Origin: an uncultured Clostridia bacterium
GTDB lineage: Bacteria; Bacillota; Clostridia; Oscillospirales; Oscillospiraceae
NCBI GenBank assembly: GCA_946187035.1
Contig: CAMHPQ010000010.1
Span: 1 to 36,833 of the forward strand
Direction: 5' to 3'
DNA: 36,833 bases
Under the pieces are notes generated by a model that had not been told where the DNA came from, searched no databases, and saw nothing but the letters and a program-made list of their open reading frames with translations. Position numbers and translations under genes: made by a program. Each line of letters opens with the position of its first letter. The stretch's first letter is position 1. This document shows positions 7,652-15,043 of this stretch, one piece after another.

Positions 7652-8590
7652 TTAGTAGTGATACACGCCGCCGCCGATGAATTCCCGCAGCAGGCTGTCG
7701 GGAGAGAGCAGCGCGGGGTCCACATCCTCGAACCGCTCCAAAGCCGGGAGGATGCTGCGGATCTCCTGATACCGCTCCGCCCCCTCGGGGACAGTCTCGA
7801 GCAGGGGCTCGGCGTAGTGCTTCAGGAGCGACACCTCACTGGGGAAGGCGGTGTCGAACTTGATGTCCGCCCGCTCCTTGAAGGGCGAGATGTACTTCTT
7901 CTCTCCCCGGCGGACGTTGGCCCACATGTCCAGAGTTCCGGCGGCGTCGGTGCCGCGGAAGTTGTTGTCCCGGACGATCCGGCGCATCAGGCGCATCCAG
8001 GTGCCCTTGAAGATCATCTTCCCTTCCTCGTCCACCACGTTGGAGCGGGCGGAGATGTACATTCTCAGGGCCTCCGGGCAGTGGGCGGCGATGTCGTCGT
8101 TCAGGGCGTGGATGCCCTCGCAGACCACCACCTCGTTGTCCTTTAAGCGCATGGCCTTGCCGATGGGGCCGGCCTGAATCCGGGTGGCGAAGTTGTAGAT
8201 GGGCTGGTGGATGGTCTTCCCCGCCGCCAGCAGGCGCAGATGCTCGCCCAGCAGATCCAGATCCAGACAGGCGGGCGACTCCAGATCGTCCTTGCCGTCG
8301 GGCGTCTTGGGGCTGGTTTTGGGGTTGTAGGTCTTGTAGTAGTTGTCCATGGAGAGGCTCTGGCTGTGGATGCCGTGCTCCGCCAGGGCCTCGGCGATCT
8401 TCATGGCCGTGGTGGTCTTTCCGCTGCCGCTGGGGCCGGAGAGCAGCACGATGGGGCACCGCTCCGCCTGCTTGGCGATGATTTTGGCGGCCCGCTGGAC
8501 TTTTTCGGCATACTGCCGGTCACATTCATCCAGAAATGCCTTGGGATCAGCGCGCAGGGCCTCGTTAATTTCTGTCAGCTTATAGCTCAT
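7652..8590 (-). CDS. Uridine kinase / phosphoribulokinase-family nucleoside kinase
   Basis: This 312-residue P-loop kinase contains the Walker A motif GPSGSGKTT (52-60). The family substrate loop SMDNYYKTY lies near 79-87, and VVVCEGIHALND follows at about 153-164. The roughly 45 residues before the P-loop suggest the longer uridine-kinase-like group seen in Firmicutes rather than classic udk. It probably phosphorylates a nucleoside in the cytosol. The ATG overlaps the hemZ stop codon (ATGA), so it is translationally coupled to hemZ, though no metabolic link between the two is obvious. It ends at the shared terminator. Confidence 0.85.
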   Translation of the reverse strand: MSYKLTEINEALRADPKAFLDECDRQYAEKVQRAAKIIAKQAERCPIVLLSGPSGSGKTTTAMKIAEALAEHGIHSQSLSMDNYYKTYNPKTSPKTPDGKDDLESPACLDLDLLGEHLRLLAAGKTIHQPIYNFATRIQAGPIGKAMRLKDNEVVVCEGIHALNDDIAAHCPEALRMYISARSNVVDEEGKMIFKGTWMRLMRRIVRDNNFRGTDAAGTLDMWANVRRGEKKYISPFKERADIKFDTAFPSEVSLLKHYAEPLLETVPEGAERYQEIRSILPALERFEDVDPALLSPDSLLREFIGGGVYHY

Positions 8591-10068
8591 GATTCGTCCT
8601 CCCTGTACCAGTCTACGATCTCCTGCTTTCGCTCGCAGAGCTCGTCGATTTTTTCAATATACTCCTTGGGATACTTGGGGCAGAAGCTGCGCTTGATGAC
8701 GCCGCCGGGGGCCACCAGCTTGGTGCTGGCGCCGCCGCCGATGGCGAGGATGCTGCAGAGCTCCTCCATGATGCAGACGTTGTACAGACTCTCGCTGCCG
8801 GGCTGGGCCCAGCCCACGTTTTCAAAGCCGCCGGACATGAATTTCTGCCGGTAGAGATAGTAGGGTGCGTAGCCGAAATCCGGCAGCTGCTCCATGGCGT
8901 AGTCCAGCATCTGGCCCACCGCAGCGGCATCCGGCAGCGGCGCCTGGTTTTCAGCCAGAGAACTGCCGCGCTTTTTCGACAGCGTGTGGACGGTGACGTT
9001 CTCCGGGGCCAGGGTCAGCACCTGATCGATGGTCTTTTGGAAGGTCTCCACGTCGTCGCCGGGGAGCCCCGCGATCAGATCCATGTTCACCGTGAAGCCG
9101 CCCACCTGCCGCACCAGCGCCAGGGCGTTGCGGATGTCCTCGGCGGTGTGACGGCGTCCGATGCACTCCAGCACCCGGTCACTCATGGTCTGGGGATTTA
9201 CGCTGACGCGGCCCACGTTGTGCTTTCTGAGGGTCTGGAGCTTTTCCAATGTAATCGTGTCCGGGCGGCCCGCCTCCACGGTGATCTCCCGGAGGTGGGA
9301 GCAGTCCAGCTCCGACTCGATCTGCGTGAACAGGAGGTCCAGCTGCTCCGCCGAGAGGGTGGTGGGGGTACCGCCGCCCATGTAGATCGACACCACATGG
9401 AGCCCGACGGCGCGGATGGCCTCAGCCTCGGCGTGGAGTTCCTTCAGCAGTGCCTGGAAGAAGGGCTCGATCAGGGCCATGCTCTTCTCCACGCTCTGGC
9501 TCACGAAGCTGCAGTAGTCGCAGCGGGTGGGACAGAACGGAACGCCAATGTAGAGGCAGACATCCTTCTCCCCCAGGGTTTTGGCGGTGCGGAGGGTCAT
9601 GTCCGCCGTTTTCAGACAGAGGCCCGTGCGCTCCTTGGAGACGTCGTATTCCTCCCGGAACACTTTCAAGGCCTCGGGAACGCTCTTCCCCTCCCGCAGA
9701 AGCTTTTCCATGAGCTTTCCCGGCCGCACGCCGGTGAGCGCGCCCCAGACGGGCTTCGGGACGCCGCCGTCCAATGCCGCCCGGTAGAAGGCCAGCTTCA
9801 CGATCTGAGACAGCTTGCTGTTTTTCACCAGACTGTCCGTGAAGGTGGACACCGGAACAAAGGCGCCGCCGCCGCTGATCTTGCCATTGAGACGCATCCG
9901 GCAGGTGGCTCTGGCCTGGGTGTCCCCCACCAGCAGGGCGATCTTCACATAATCGTCGTCCTCCCCCTGGGGCGTGGTGGGATATTCGGGCCGCTCGTCG
10001 GGAAACAGCGTCAGGAGCATCTGCTCGGCGGCATAGCGGAAATTGTGATCGACCAGATAGAGCTTCAT
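8587..10068 (-). CDS. hemZ: Oxygen-independent coproporphyrinogen III oxidase-type radical SAM protein HemZ
   Basis: This 493-residue radical SAM enzyme of the HemN/HemZ group is expected to take part in anaerobic tetrapyrrole synthesis. It has the long N-terminal HemZ-specific region (1-165). The cluster motif CPTRCDYCSF places Cys179, Cys183 and Cys186 as the CxxxCxxC ligands of the SAM-binding cluster. IYMGGGTPTTLS, the HemN glycine motif, and NMDLIAGLPGDD follow. The Tyr residue before the motif (CLYIGVPFC) matches the family. The start at 10068 has a GAGGGTG site. In many Clostridia hemZ sits in the recJ-rel-dtd cluster; here it is about 4 kb away in a separate operon. A strong promoter and a palindrome lie immediately upstream. 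Confidence 0.92.
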   Translation of the reverse strand: MKLYLVDHNFRYAAEQMLLTLFPDERPEYPTTPQGEDDDYVKIALLVGDTQARATCRMRLNGKISGGGAFVPVSTFTDSLVKNSKLSQIVKLAFYRAALDGGVPKPVWGALTGVRPGKLMEKLLREGKSVPEALKVFREEYDVSKERTGLCLKTADMTLRTAKTLGEKDVCLYIGVPFCPTRCDYCSFVSQSVEKSMALIEPFFQALLKELHAEAEAIRAVGLHVVSIYMGGGTPTTLSAEQLDLLFTQIESELDCSHLREITVEAGRPDTITLEKLQTLRKHNVGRVSVNPQTMSDRVLECIGRRHTAEDIRNALALVRQVGGFTVNMDLIAGLPGDDVETFQKTIDQVLTLAPENVTVHTLSKKRGSSLAENQAPLPDAAAVGQMLDYAMEQLPDFGYAPYYLYRQKFMSGGFENVGWAQPGSESLYNVCIMEELCSILAIGGGASTKLVAPGGVIKRSFCPKYPKEYIEKIDELCERKQEIVDWYREDES

Positions 10069-10088
10069 GGGGCACCCTCGTTTTCAAG

Positions 10089-10110
10089 TGATAATATGTA
10101 TATATTATCA
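10089..10110. promoter_or_regulatory. Palindromic operator candidate over the hemZ -10 and start site
   Basis: Two perfect 9-bp arms, TGATAATAT (10089-10097) and ATATTATCA (10102-10110), flank GTAT. The arms recall the TGATAAT/ATTATCA half-sites of Fur-type boxes, but with wider spacing. The right arm contains the hemZ -10 element, so a bound repressor would block initiation. The regulator is unknown. Confidence 0.5.
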
Positions 10111-10130
10111 GCATTTATGCCATTTGTCCA
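10102..10130 (-). promoter_or_regulatory. Sigma-A promoter of hemZ
   Basis: On the minus strand TGGACA (10125-10130) and TAATAT (10102-10107) are separated by 17 bp. The predicted start is about 27 nt before the hemZ ATG. Confidence 0.7.
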
Positions 10131-10148
10131 GCAATCGCATACAACGAA

Positions 10149-10172
10149 ATCCCCCGGCAAACGTCGGGGGAT
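10149..10172 (-). terminator. Intrinsic terminator of holB-ricT
   Basis: ATCCCCCG and CGGGGGAT form an 8-bp stem with two extra inner pairs, starting 8 nt after the ricT stop. The minus-strand sequence beyond it is T-rich (TTTCGTTGT). It separates ricT from the hemZ promoter. Confidence 0.75.
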
Positions 10173-10179
10173 TGTTGTA

Positions 10180-11436
10180 TTATTCTGCTTTGGGTGCGCC
10201 GTCCCCGCCGGAGGGTCTTCTTCTGCGGCGGCTGCGGCGTTTTTTCGGCGCTTCGCCCTCAGCCTTGGGCTGCTGGGGCTGGGCCTTTTGCTCCTGCCTG
10301 GGCTTCTGCTCAGCCTTGGGCTTGCCTCTCCCCTGCTGGCGGGGCTTGCCGCTCTGCTCCTTCTGGTTGGGCTTGGGTGCCTCGGCCTTCTTCTCCGGAT
10401 TGGGCTGGGCCTGGGCGGGCTTTTTGCTGCCTCTGGACCGGCGGTTCCGGCGTTTCTTCTGGCCCTCGCCCTCCGCGGGCTTCTGGGACTTTGCTTCGTC
10501 GTAATTCTCCTCCGGGAGGATCTGCGTGATCTCCCAGGGATCCTCCTCCGGCTCCGGCGCATCGTGCTTCGGCTTGGGCCGATCCTTCAAAAGCTGGGGC
10601 AGCGGCTCGCCGGGCTTGGGTCTGCCGCCGGGAATCACGGCAATCTCGTCGGCGTAGTAATTTTTGACCACCGCGTCGCCGTCGCCGTCCAGACGCACCT
10701 TCACCGTGGAGCGCAGCACATTCACGCCGCTGACCACGCCGTAGCCCGCCGGGGTCTCCACAAAGGCGCCGTTTTTCGGCACGGCCTTCACCAGATCCTC
10801 ATAGGCCTCCTGCTCATACCGGAGGCAGCACATAAGTCTGCCGCAGGCGCCGGAGATCTTGGTGGGGTTCAGACTCATATTCTGCACCTTCGCCATCTTG
10901 GTGGAGACGGGGTGGAAATCGTTCAAAAAGGCGTTGCAGCAGTAGGGTCTGCCGCAGATGCCGATGCCGCCCAGCATCTTGGCCTCGTCCCGGACGCCGA
11001 TCTGCCGCAGCTCGATGCGGGTGCGGAACTCCGAGGCCAGATCCTTCACCAACTCGCGGAAGTCCACACGCCCGTCGGAGGTGAAGAAGAACAGGATCTT
11101 GTTGCCCTCGAAGCTGTACTCCGCGTCCACCAGCTTCATGTCCAGCTTGTGTTCCTCGATCTTCCGGCGGCAGATGGCCATGGCGTCCTGCTCCCGCTGG
11201 GCGTTGATCTCCACGATGCGGTCGTCATTGGGCGTAGCAACGCGGATCATGCGGCGCAGGGGCTGCACGACCTTGTCGTCCGGAACCTCGTGGTTGGGCT
11301 CGATGACCTCGGCATATTCCATGCCCTTGGCGGTGTCAACAATCACATGCTGACCCTGCTGGACGGTCATGCCGTCGGGCGAGAAGTAATACTGCTTCCC
11401 GCGGCCCTTGAATTTTACGGTGATAACTTCAGCCAA
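10180..11436 (-). CDS. ricT: PSP1-domain protein RicT (YaaT) with long basic low-complexity tail
   Basis: RicT (YaaT) is part of the B. subtilis Y-complex that binds iron-sulfur clusters and influences RNase Y processing, sporulation and competence. The 418-residue protein has the PSP1 core at about 1-270. The conserved cysteines are in ICGRPYCCNAF (Cys161, 166, 167) and SGACGRLMCCLRYEQ (Cys198, 203, 204). From about residue 275 the chain becomes a 140-residue Lys/Arg/Pro/Gln-rich tail containing KKRRNRRSRGSKK and KKRRSRRRRRPS. This makes it clearly longer than typical RicT (about 275-300). The tail may bind RNA or ribosomes, which is inference. It lies 16 nt after holB, as in many Firmicutes. 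Confidence 0.92.
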   Translation of the reverse strand: MAEVITVKFKGRGKQYYFSPDGMTVQQGQHVIVDTAKGMEYAEVIEPNHEVPDDKVVQPLRRMIRVATPNDDRIVEINAQREQDAMAICRRKIEEHKLDMKLVDAEYSFEGNKILFFFTSDGRVDFRELVKDLASEFRTRIELRQIGVRDEAKMLGGIGICGRPYCCNAFLNDFHPVSTKMAKVQNMSLNPTKISGACGRLMCCLRYEQEAYEDLVKAVPKNGAFVETPAGYGVVSGVNVLRSTVKVRLDGDGDAVVKNYYADEIAVIPGGRPKPGEPLPQLLKDRPKPKHDAPEPEEDPWEITQILPEENYDEAKSQKPAEGEGQKKRRNRRSRGSKKPAQAQPNPEKKAEAPKPNQKEQSGKPRQQGRGKPKAEQKPRQEQKAQPQQPKAEGEAPKKRRSRRRRRPSGGDGAPKAE

Positions 11437-11452
11437 AAGAAACCCTCAATTC

Positions 11453-12235
11453 TCAATTATGATCGCTGGGCACGGAGAGCAGCCCCATCAGGTGCTTCAC
11501 GCTCACGTTGGCGCGCAGATACTCCAGTGCCTGTTCCATCCGGCGGGTCTGGCCCAGGGCCTCCGCCTCGCTGAGCTGCGGCAGGATGTTCTCCCCGCCC
11601 AGCTTGTCTGTCAGGAGCACCAGCGCAGCCTGCAGAAAGGCCAGCACCGACTCCTTGTCGTCATTTTCGTGATCCCGGCACCAGCGCAGCCGCGGCGTCA
11701 GGTTTTTTTCACTGCAGGCGGAGAGATAGTCCTCCGCATCCCGCAGCGCGGATTCCGGCGGTCTCTCCGGCTCCGTGTTCCGCCGGAGCAGCTCGCATCT
11801 GGAGCGCACCGTGGGCAGCAGCTGGGCGGGATTGCTCACCGCCAGGAGGAAGGACGCAGACTTCGGCGGCTCCTCCAGCAGCTTCAGAAACGCGTTCTGT
11901 GCGTTGAGATTCATGGTGTCGGCGCTGCGGAGGATGTAGACCTTCCGCGCCGCCTCCGTGGGCATGATGTAGGCGTCCGCCAGAATGGCGCGGATCTGGC
12001 CCACCTTGATCTCTCTCCGGTGCTCCTTCACCTCCGGGTCCACCCAGACCACGTCCGGGTGCACGCCGCGCAGCACCTTCCGGCAGGATCTGCACTGCAG
12101 GCAGGGACGCGCCCCCTCGGATTCACAGAGCATGGCGGCTGCCAGATGAATGCTCTCCGTCTCCCGCTCCTCGGGAGAGGCCGCGGAAAGGATATACGCA
12201 TGGGACACCGCCTGTCCCGGCTGAAACGAGATCAT
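11453..12235 (-). CDS. holB: DNA polymerase III delta prime subunit
   Basis: This 260-residue clamp-loader AAA+ subunit helps load the sliding clamp during replication. The N-terminal region SHAYILSAASPEERETES lacks a P-loop, as expected for delta prime. A zinc-binding motif CLQCRSCRKVLRGVHPD places Cys45, 48 and 51. The family segment NAQNAFLKLLEEPP is followed by the sensor-type region VRSRCELL. The chain is shorter than E. coli HolB (334). The start at 12235 has a GGGAAGGAAG site. It forms an operon with ricT, a common Firmicutes order. The tmk gene often found upstream is absent. Confidence 0.92.
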   Translation of the reverse strand: MISFQPGQAVSHAYILSAASPEERETESIHLAAAMLCESEGARPCLQCRSCRKVLRGVHPDVVWVDPEVKEHRREIKVGQIRAILADAYIMPTEAARKVYILRSADTMNLNAQNAFLKLLEEPPKSASFLLAVSNPAQLLPTVRSRCELLRRNTEPERPPESALRDAEDYLSACSEKNLTPRLRWCRDHENDDKESVLAFLQAALVLLTDKLGGENILPQLSEAEALGQTRRMEQALEYLRANVSVKHLMGLLSVPSDHN

Positions 12236-12273
12236 CTGCGCACTTCCTTCCCAAAAGTATAAGCTGACAGTAT

Positions 12274-12302
12274 ATTTTACCCTGAAAGCAACGATTCGTC
12301 AA
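12274..12302 (-). promoter_or_regulatory. Sigma-A promoter of holB-ricT
   Basis: TTGACG (12297-12302) and TAAAAT (12274-12279) on the minus strand are separated by 17 bp. The start is predicted about 30 nt before holB. Confidence 0.65.
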
Positions 12303-12328
12303 CAGGTTTCTTTGGCAGCCAGGATTTC

Positions 12329-12430
12329 ACATTTCAGCGGTAAATTGGAGTTTAGCGATCAGTGTGGAGTTAGGAGTGTGGAGTGTGGAGTTTCGATTAG
12401 ATTTACATTTCAGCGATCAATTGGAGTTTA
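12329..12430. repeat. Short direct repeats in non-coding DNA
   Basis: Two 26-bp copies (12329-12354 and 12405-12430) share ACATTTCAGCG and AATTGGAGTTTA with a few differences. Between them GTGTGGAGT occurs at 12362 and 12376, with an overlapping TGTGGAGT immediately after the second. This region is purine-skewed, non-coding and unlike the flanking genes. It probably arose by slippage or is a degenerate intergenic repeat. Confidence 0.6.
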
Positions 12431-12460
12431 TAGGGCTGTTCTTTGCACCAAACTTAAAGA

Positions 12461-12634
12461 GTGTCATTGCGAACCGTCGCGCACGACGGTGTGGCAATCC
12501 GCATCCCCCGGCGGCGGAGTCGAAACTTACAGAACGTTGAGACAATACGGATTCGCCCAACACTTCGCAAAGAATTCGTCTGTATCGCAAGCCAACGGAT
12601 TGCCACAGGTCTGCGGACTGGTTCGCAATGACAC
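12461..12634. mobile_element. MITE-like palindromic element (174 bp)
   Basis: The ends are inverted copies. The left end (12461-12501) and the reverse complement of the right end (12596-12634) both begin GTGTCATTGCGAACC and both contain TGTGGCAATCCG. The left arm also holds a perfect internal hairpin, ACCGTCG / CGACGGT. The roughly 94-bp centre codes for nothing. Elements beginning TGTCATTGCGA are, to my knowledge, scattered in Clostridia genomes and give spurious CHCEP-type peptides. No target-site duplication is evident. It could be a non-autonomous transposon or a structured RNA repeat. Confidence 0.7.
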
Positions 12635-12711
12635 CATTTTAGATTGGTGGTCATTCCACATCCTGCCTCGCAACTCCCTGATAAACTATGATTTGCCGTG
12701 TGCCGCACATA

Positions 12712-12740
12712 TTGTCATTCCACCCGCCGCGTGGTAAAAT
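12712..12740 (+). promoter_or_regulatory. Promoter of the acyltransferase gene
   Basis: TTGTCA (12712-12717) and TAAAAT (12735-12740) are separated by 17 bp. The start is about 23 nt before the ATG at 12770. Confidence 0.6.
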
Positions 12741-12769
12741 GGTTTGAATCATTAAGGGAGCAATTTGCC

Positions 12770-13840
12770 ATGAGGAAACAAAATCGAGACCCGGCGGTGG
12801 AGCTGGCGCGGATCCTGGGCTGCCTGATCGTGATCGGCTGCCACTGCCATCTGCCCTACGCCGGAGAGAGCGGCATGGACGCCGGGCGGGCCTATCTCAC
12901 CTGCCTCTTTGCCGACGGCGTGGCGGTGTTCTGGCTGATCATGGGTTTTTATTATTTCAGCGGCAGCGCGGACTACGGCACCAGGCTCAAACGCATGTGG
13001 AAAAAAATCTGCGTCCCCATGCTGCTGGCGGGCTTTCTGAGCTTCTTCACCGAAGGCTGGCTGAACCACGGTCTCAGCTGGAGAGAGAGCCTGCTCCTCC
13101 CCGCCGGGGCCTGGCTGGAGCTTCTGGAAAAGCTGATCCGGTGGGAGAATCCCTTCCGCGCCGACGGGCCCCTGTGGTATCTGATGATCTACATTCCGCT
13201 GGTGTTCTGCTATCCGCTGCTGAAGGGCTTTGCAGACTGGCTGGAGGAAAAACCGAATCGCAAGCTGCGCACCTTTCTGCTCTTTGCCGCCCTTCTGCTG
13301 GTGAATGACTTTACCGACAATCAGCTGTTCTCCTTCTCTCAGCACTCCATCGGCGGTCTGGTGCCGGCGGCGATGCTGATGCTCTGCGGATCCTGCTTCC
13401 TGTCCTTCCGGGACCGTTTTCGTGGGAAGCTCTGGCTGCTGCTGAGCCCCATCATTTTCCTTCTGGCAAATGGGCTGCGGCTGTGGATTTTGCTCCGGCG
13501 GGGCGGCAGCGACTGGATCCTCTACTGGTTTTCCCTGTTCGGATTGCTGAACGCCTGTCTATTGGTGATCTTCTGCCAGAATCTGCGGTTTTCGGAGCGT
13601 TCCGGCCAGATGGTGAACCGGATCGCCTCCTACACCTTCCCCGTCTATCTCCTTCACATCCTGGTAAAAAACCTGCTGGTACGGCAGGGCTTCACCGCCG
13701 CTCTGGAGCAGAAGCTCGCTGTTTTGCCTCTGAGCGCCGTGTGGTACGCGGTGATCCTGGTGGCGGTGGTGTTTCTCCTCACATTGCTGCTCTGCGTCAT
13801 TCTGCGAACGCTGAAAAACCGGATTTTCAGAAACGCATAA
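12770..13840 (+). CDS. Membrane acyltransferase family 3 protein
   Basis: This 356-residue integral membrane protein resembles the acyltransferase 3 (OafA/NRG-1-like) family, which O-acylates cell-surface sugars or lipids. The N-terminal signature ELARILGCLIVIGCHCH includes the conserved Arg14 and His25 positions. About ten hydrophobic segments follow through residue 350, with positively charged cytoplasmic loops such as RLKRMWKK. The length is usual for the stand-alone family. The ATG at 12770 has an AGGGAG site and lies just downstream of its own promoter, so the upstream in-frame start at 12698 is rejected. No surface-polysaccharide genes are adjacent and the acceptor is unknown. Confidence 0.82.
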   Translation: MRKQNRDPAVELARILGCLIVIGCHCHLPYAGESGMDAGRAYLTCLFADGVAVFWLIMGFYYFSGSADYGTRLKRMWKKICVPMLLAGFLSFFTEGWLNHGLSWRESLLLPAGAWLELLEKLIRWENPFRADGPLWYLMIYIPLVFCYPLLKGFADWLEEKPNRKLRTFLLFAALLLVNDFTDNQLFSFSQHSIGGLVPAAMLMLCGSCFLSFRDRFRGKLWLLLSPIIFLLANGLRLWILLRRGGSDWILYWFSLFGLLNACLLVIFCQNLRFSERSGQMVNRIASYTFPVYLLHILVKNLLVRQGFTAALEQKLAVLPLSAVWYAVILVAVVFLLTLLLCVILRTLKNRIFRNA

Positions 13841-13844
13841 AAAG

Positions 13845-13878
13845 CTCCGCTCGGATCGCTCCGGGCGGAGAATTCTTT
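13845..13878. terminator. Bidirectional intrinsic terminator
   Basis: CTCCGC-T-CGGA and TCCG-G-GCGGAG form an 11-bp stem (one G-U pair) with loop TCGC. The T-run is strong on the minus strand (CTTTTTATG) and moderate on the plus strand. It lies between the convergent acyltransferase gene and the recJ operon. Confidence 0.85.
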
Positions 13879-13961
13879 TCTAATCTTGCGGGTCTTCCCG
13901 TCTCTATGGTCATTGAAACACAATTCGCGGTTTTTCGCAAGGGGCCAAATGCTGGTAATGC

Positions 13962-14582
13962 TTAAAACATGCCTCTGCGCTGCATGGCGGTGAGATAGGG
14001 GTTGTAGCGCCGCTCGAACTCCAGGGTGGAAAACTCCATGTGGCCGGGATAGACCTCATAGTCCCCCTCCAGCTTGGCCAGACGGGCGAGACTGCGGAGC
14101 TCCTGCTCCATGTCGCCGCCGGGGAAGTCCGTTCTGCCGCAGGAGCCGCGGAACAGGGTGTCGCCGGTGAAGAGGGCGTTTTCGATCACATAGGTCAGAC
14201 CGCCGGGGGTGTGACCCGGGGTCTCCATGACCCGGAAGGTCAGGCCGTCCACCTTGACCTCGCTGCCCTCGTGGAGCATGATGCTGCCCTCGGGAGGGGA
14301 ATAGGCAAAGGCGTCGGAGCCCACGGCGTTCCCGGCGTCGGCCTCGTGCATATACACCGGGGCGCCGGTCTCCTCGTGGATGGCGTCCACCGCGCCCACA
14401 TGGTCATAGTGACCGTGGGTCAGGAGGATGGCCTTGCAGGTCAGGTGGTTGTCCTCCAGATAGTACAGGATCGTGTTGCTCTCGTCGCCGGGGTCGATGA
14501 CCGCGCAGCCGAGGGTGTCCTCATCCGCGACGATGTAGCAGTTGGTCATCAGATGGCCGACGGGGATACATTTGATGTGCAT
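13962..14582 (-). CDS. MBL-fold metallo-hydrolase, glyoxalase II-like
   Basis: This 206-residue metallo-beta-lactamase-fold hydrolase carries the dinuclear metal motif THGHYDHVG (His56, His58, Asp60, His61). It also has a later His in ETPGHTPGG, Asp in LFTGDTLFRGSCGR and His in VYPGHM. This matches small GloB-like hydrolases (YqgX type). It probably hydrolyses a thioester. ATG 14582 is chosen for AGGAGG just upstream; the longer in-frame start at 14711 lies inside dtd. It is the last gene of recJ-rel-dtd-MBL, a common Clostridia order, and is 17 nt from dtd. Confidence 0.88.
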   Translation of the reverse strand: MHIKCIPVGHLMTNCYIVADEDTLGCAVIDPGDESNTILYYLEDNHLTCKAILLTHGHYDHVGAVDAIHEETGAPVYMHEADAGNAVGSDAFAYSPPEGSIMLHEGSEVKVDGLTFRVMETPGHTPGGLTYVIENALFTGDTLFRGSCGRTDFPGGDMEQELRSLARLAKLEGDYEVYPGHMEFSTLEFERRYNPYLTAMQRRGMF

Positions 14583-14599
14583 ATTCGTTCCTCCTGCTG

Positions 14600-15043
14600 T
14601 TACAGTTCCTTCGTATCCAGAAGGATGGTCACGGGGCCGTCGTTCTCCGAGGCCACCTGCATGTAGGCGCCGAACTCCCCGGTCTCCACATGGAAGCCCC
14701 GGTTCCGGCACTCCTGAATCACCAGCTCATAGAGCGGGATGGCGGTGTCGGGCCGCGCGGCCTTCACAAACCCCGGGCGGCGGGACTTGCAGTCGGCGTA
14801 CAGGGTGAACTGGCTCACGATCAGCAGCTCCGCCCCGGCGTCCATGGGGTTCACGTTCATCTTGCCGGCCTCGTCCTCAAAAACGCGCAGGCCGCAGAGC
14901 TTGTCGGCGATGCGCTTTGCCTCGGCCTCAGTGTCCTCCACGTGGACGCCCAGAAGCACCAGAAAGCCCTTGCCGATGCTGCCCTTCACAGTTCCGTCGA
15001 TGGTGACGCTGGCGGAGTTGACACGGGTGACGACTGCTCTCAT
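14600..15043 (-). CDS. dtd: D-aminoacyl-tRNA deacylase
   Basis: This 147-residue enzyme hydrolyses D-amino acids from mischarged tRNA. The two family motifs are present: SQFTLYADC at 77-85 and the cis-Pro motif NDGPVTI at 134-140. Length and sequence are normal. The start overlaps the rel stop by 4 nt (15040-15043), showing translational coupling. Confidence 0.95.
   Translation of the reverse strand: MRAVVTRVNSASVTIDGTVKGSIGKGFLVLLGVHVEDTEAEAKRIADKLCGLRVFEDEAGKMNVNPMDAGAELLIVSQFTLYADCKSRRPGFVKAARPDTAIPLYELVIQECRNRGFHVETGEFGAYMQVASENDGPVTILLDTKEL

Noticed and set aside
8986-11574. 862-codon open frame antisense to hemZ and ricT
   Set aside because: It spans two real genes and their promoter region and shows no protein family features; it is a codon-bias shadow.
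12454-12737. Short frames on both strands inside the MITE-like element
   Set aside because: CHCEP-type peptides are translations of the inverted repeat arms; no ribosome binding sites are present.
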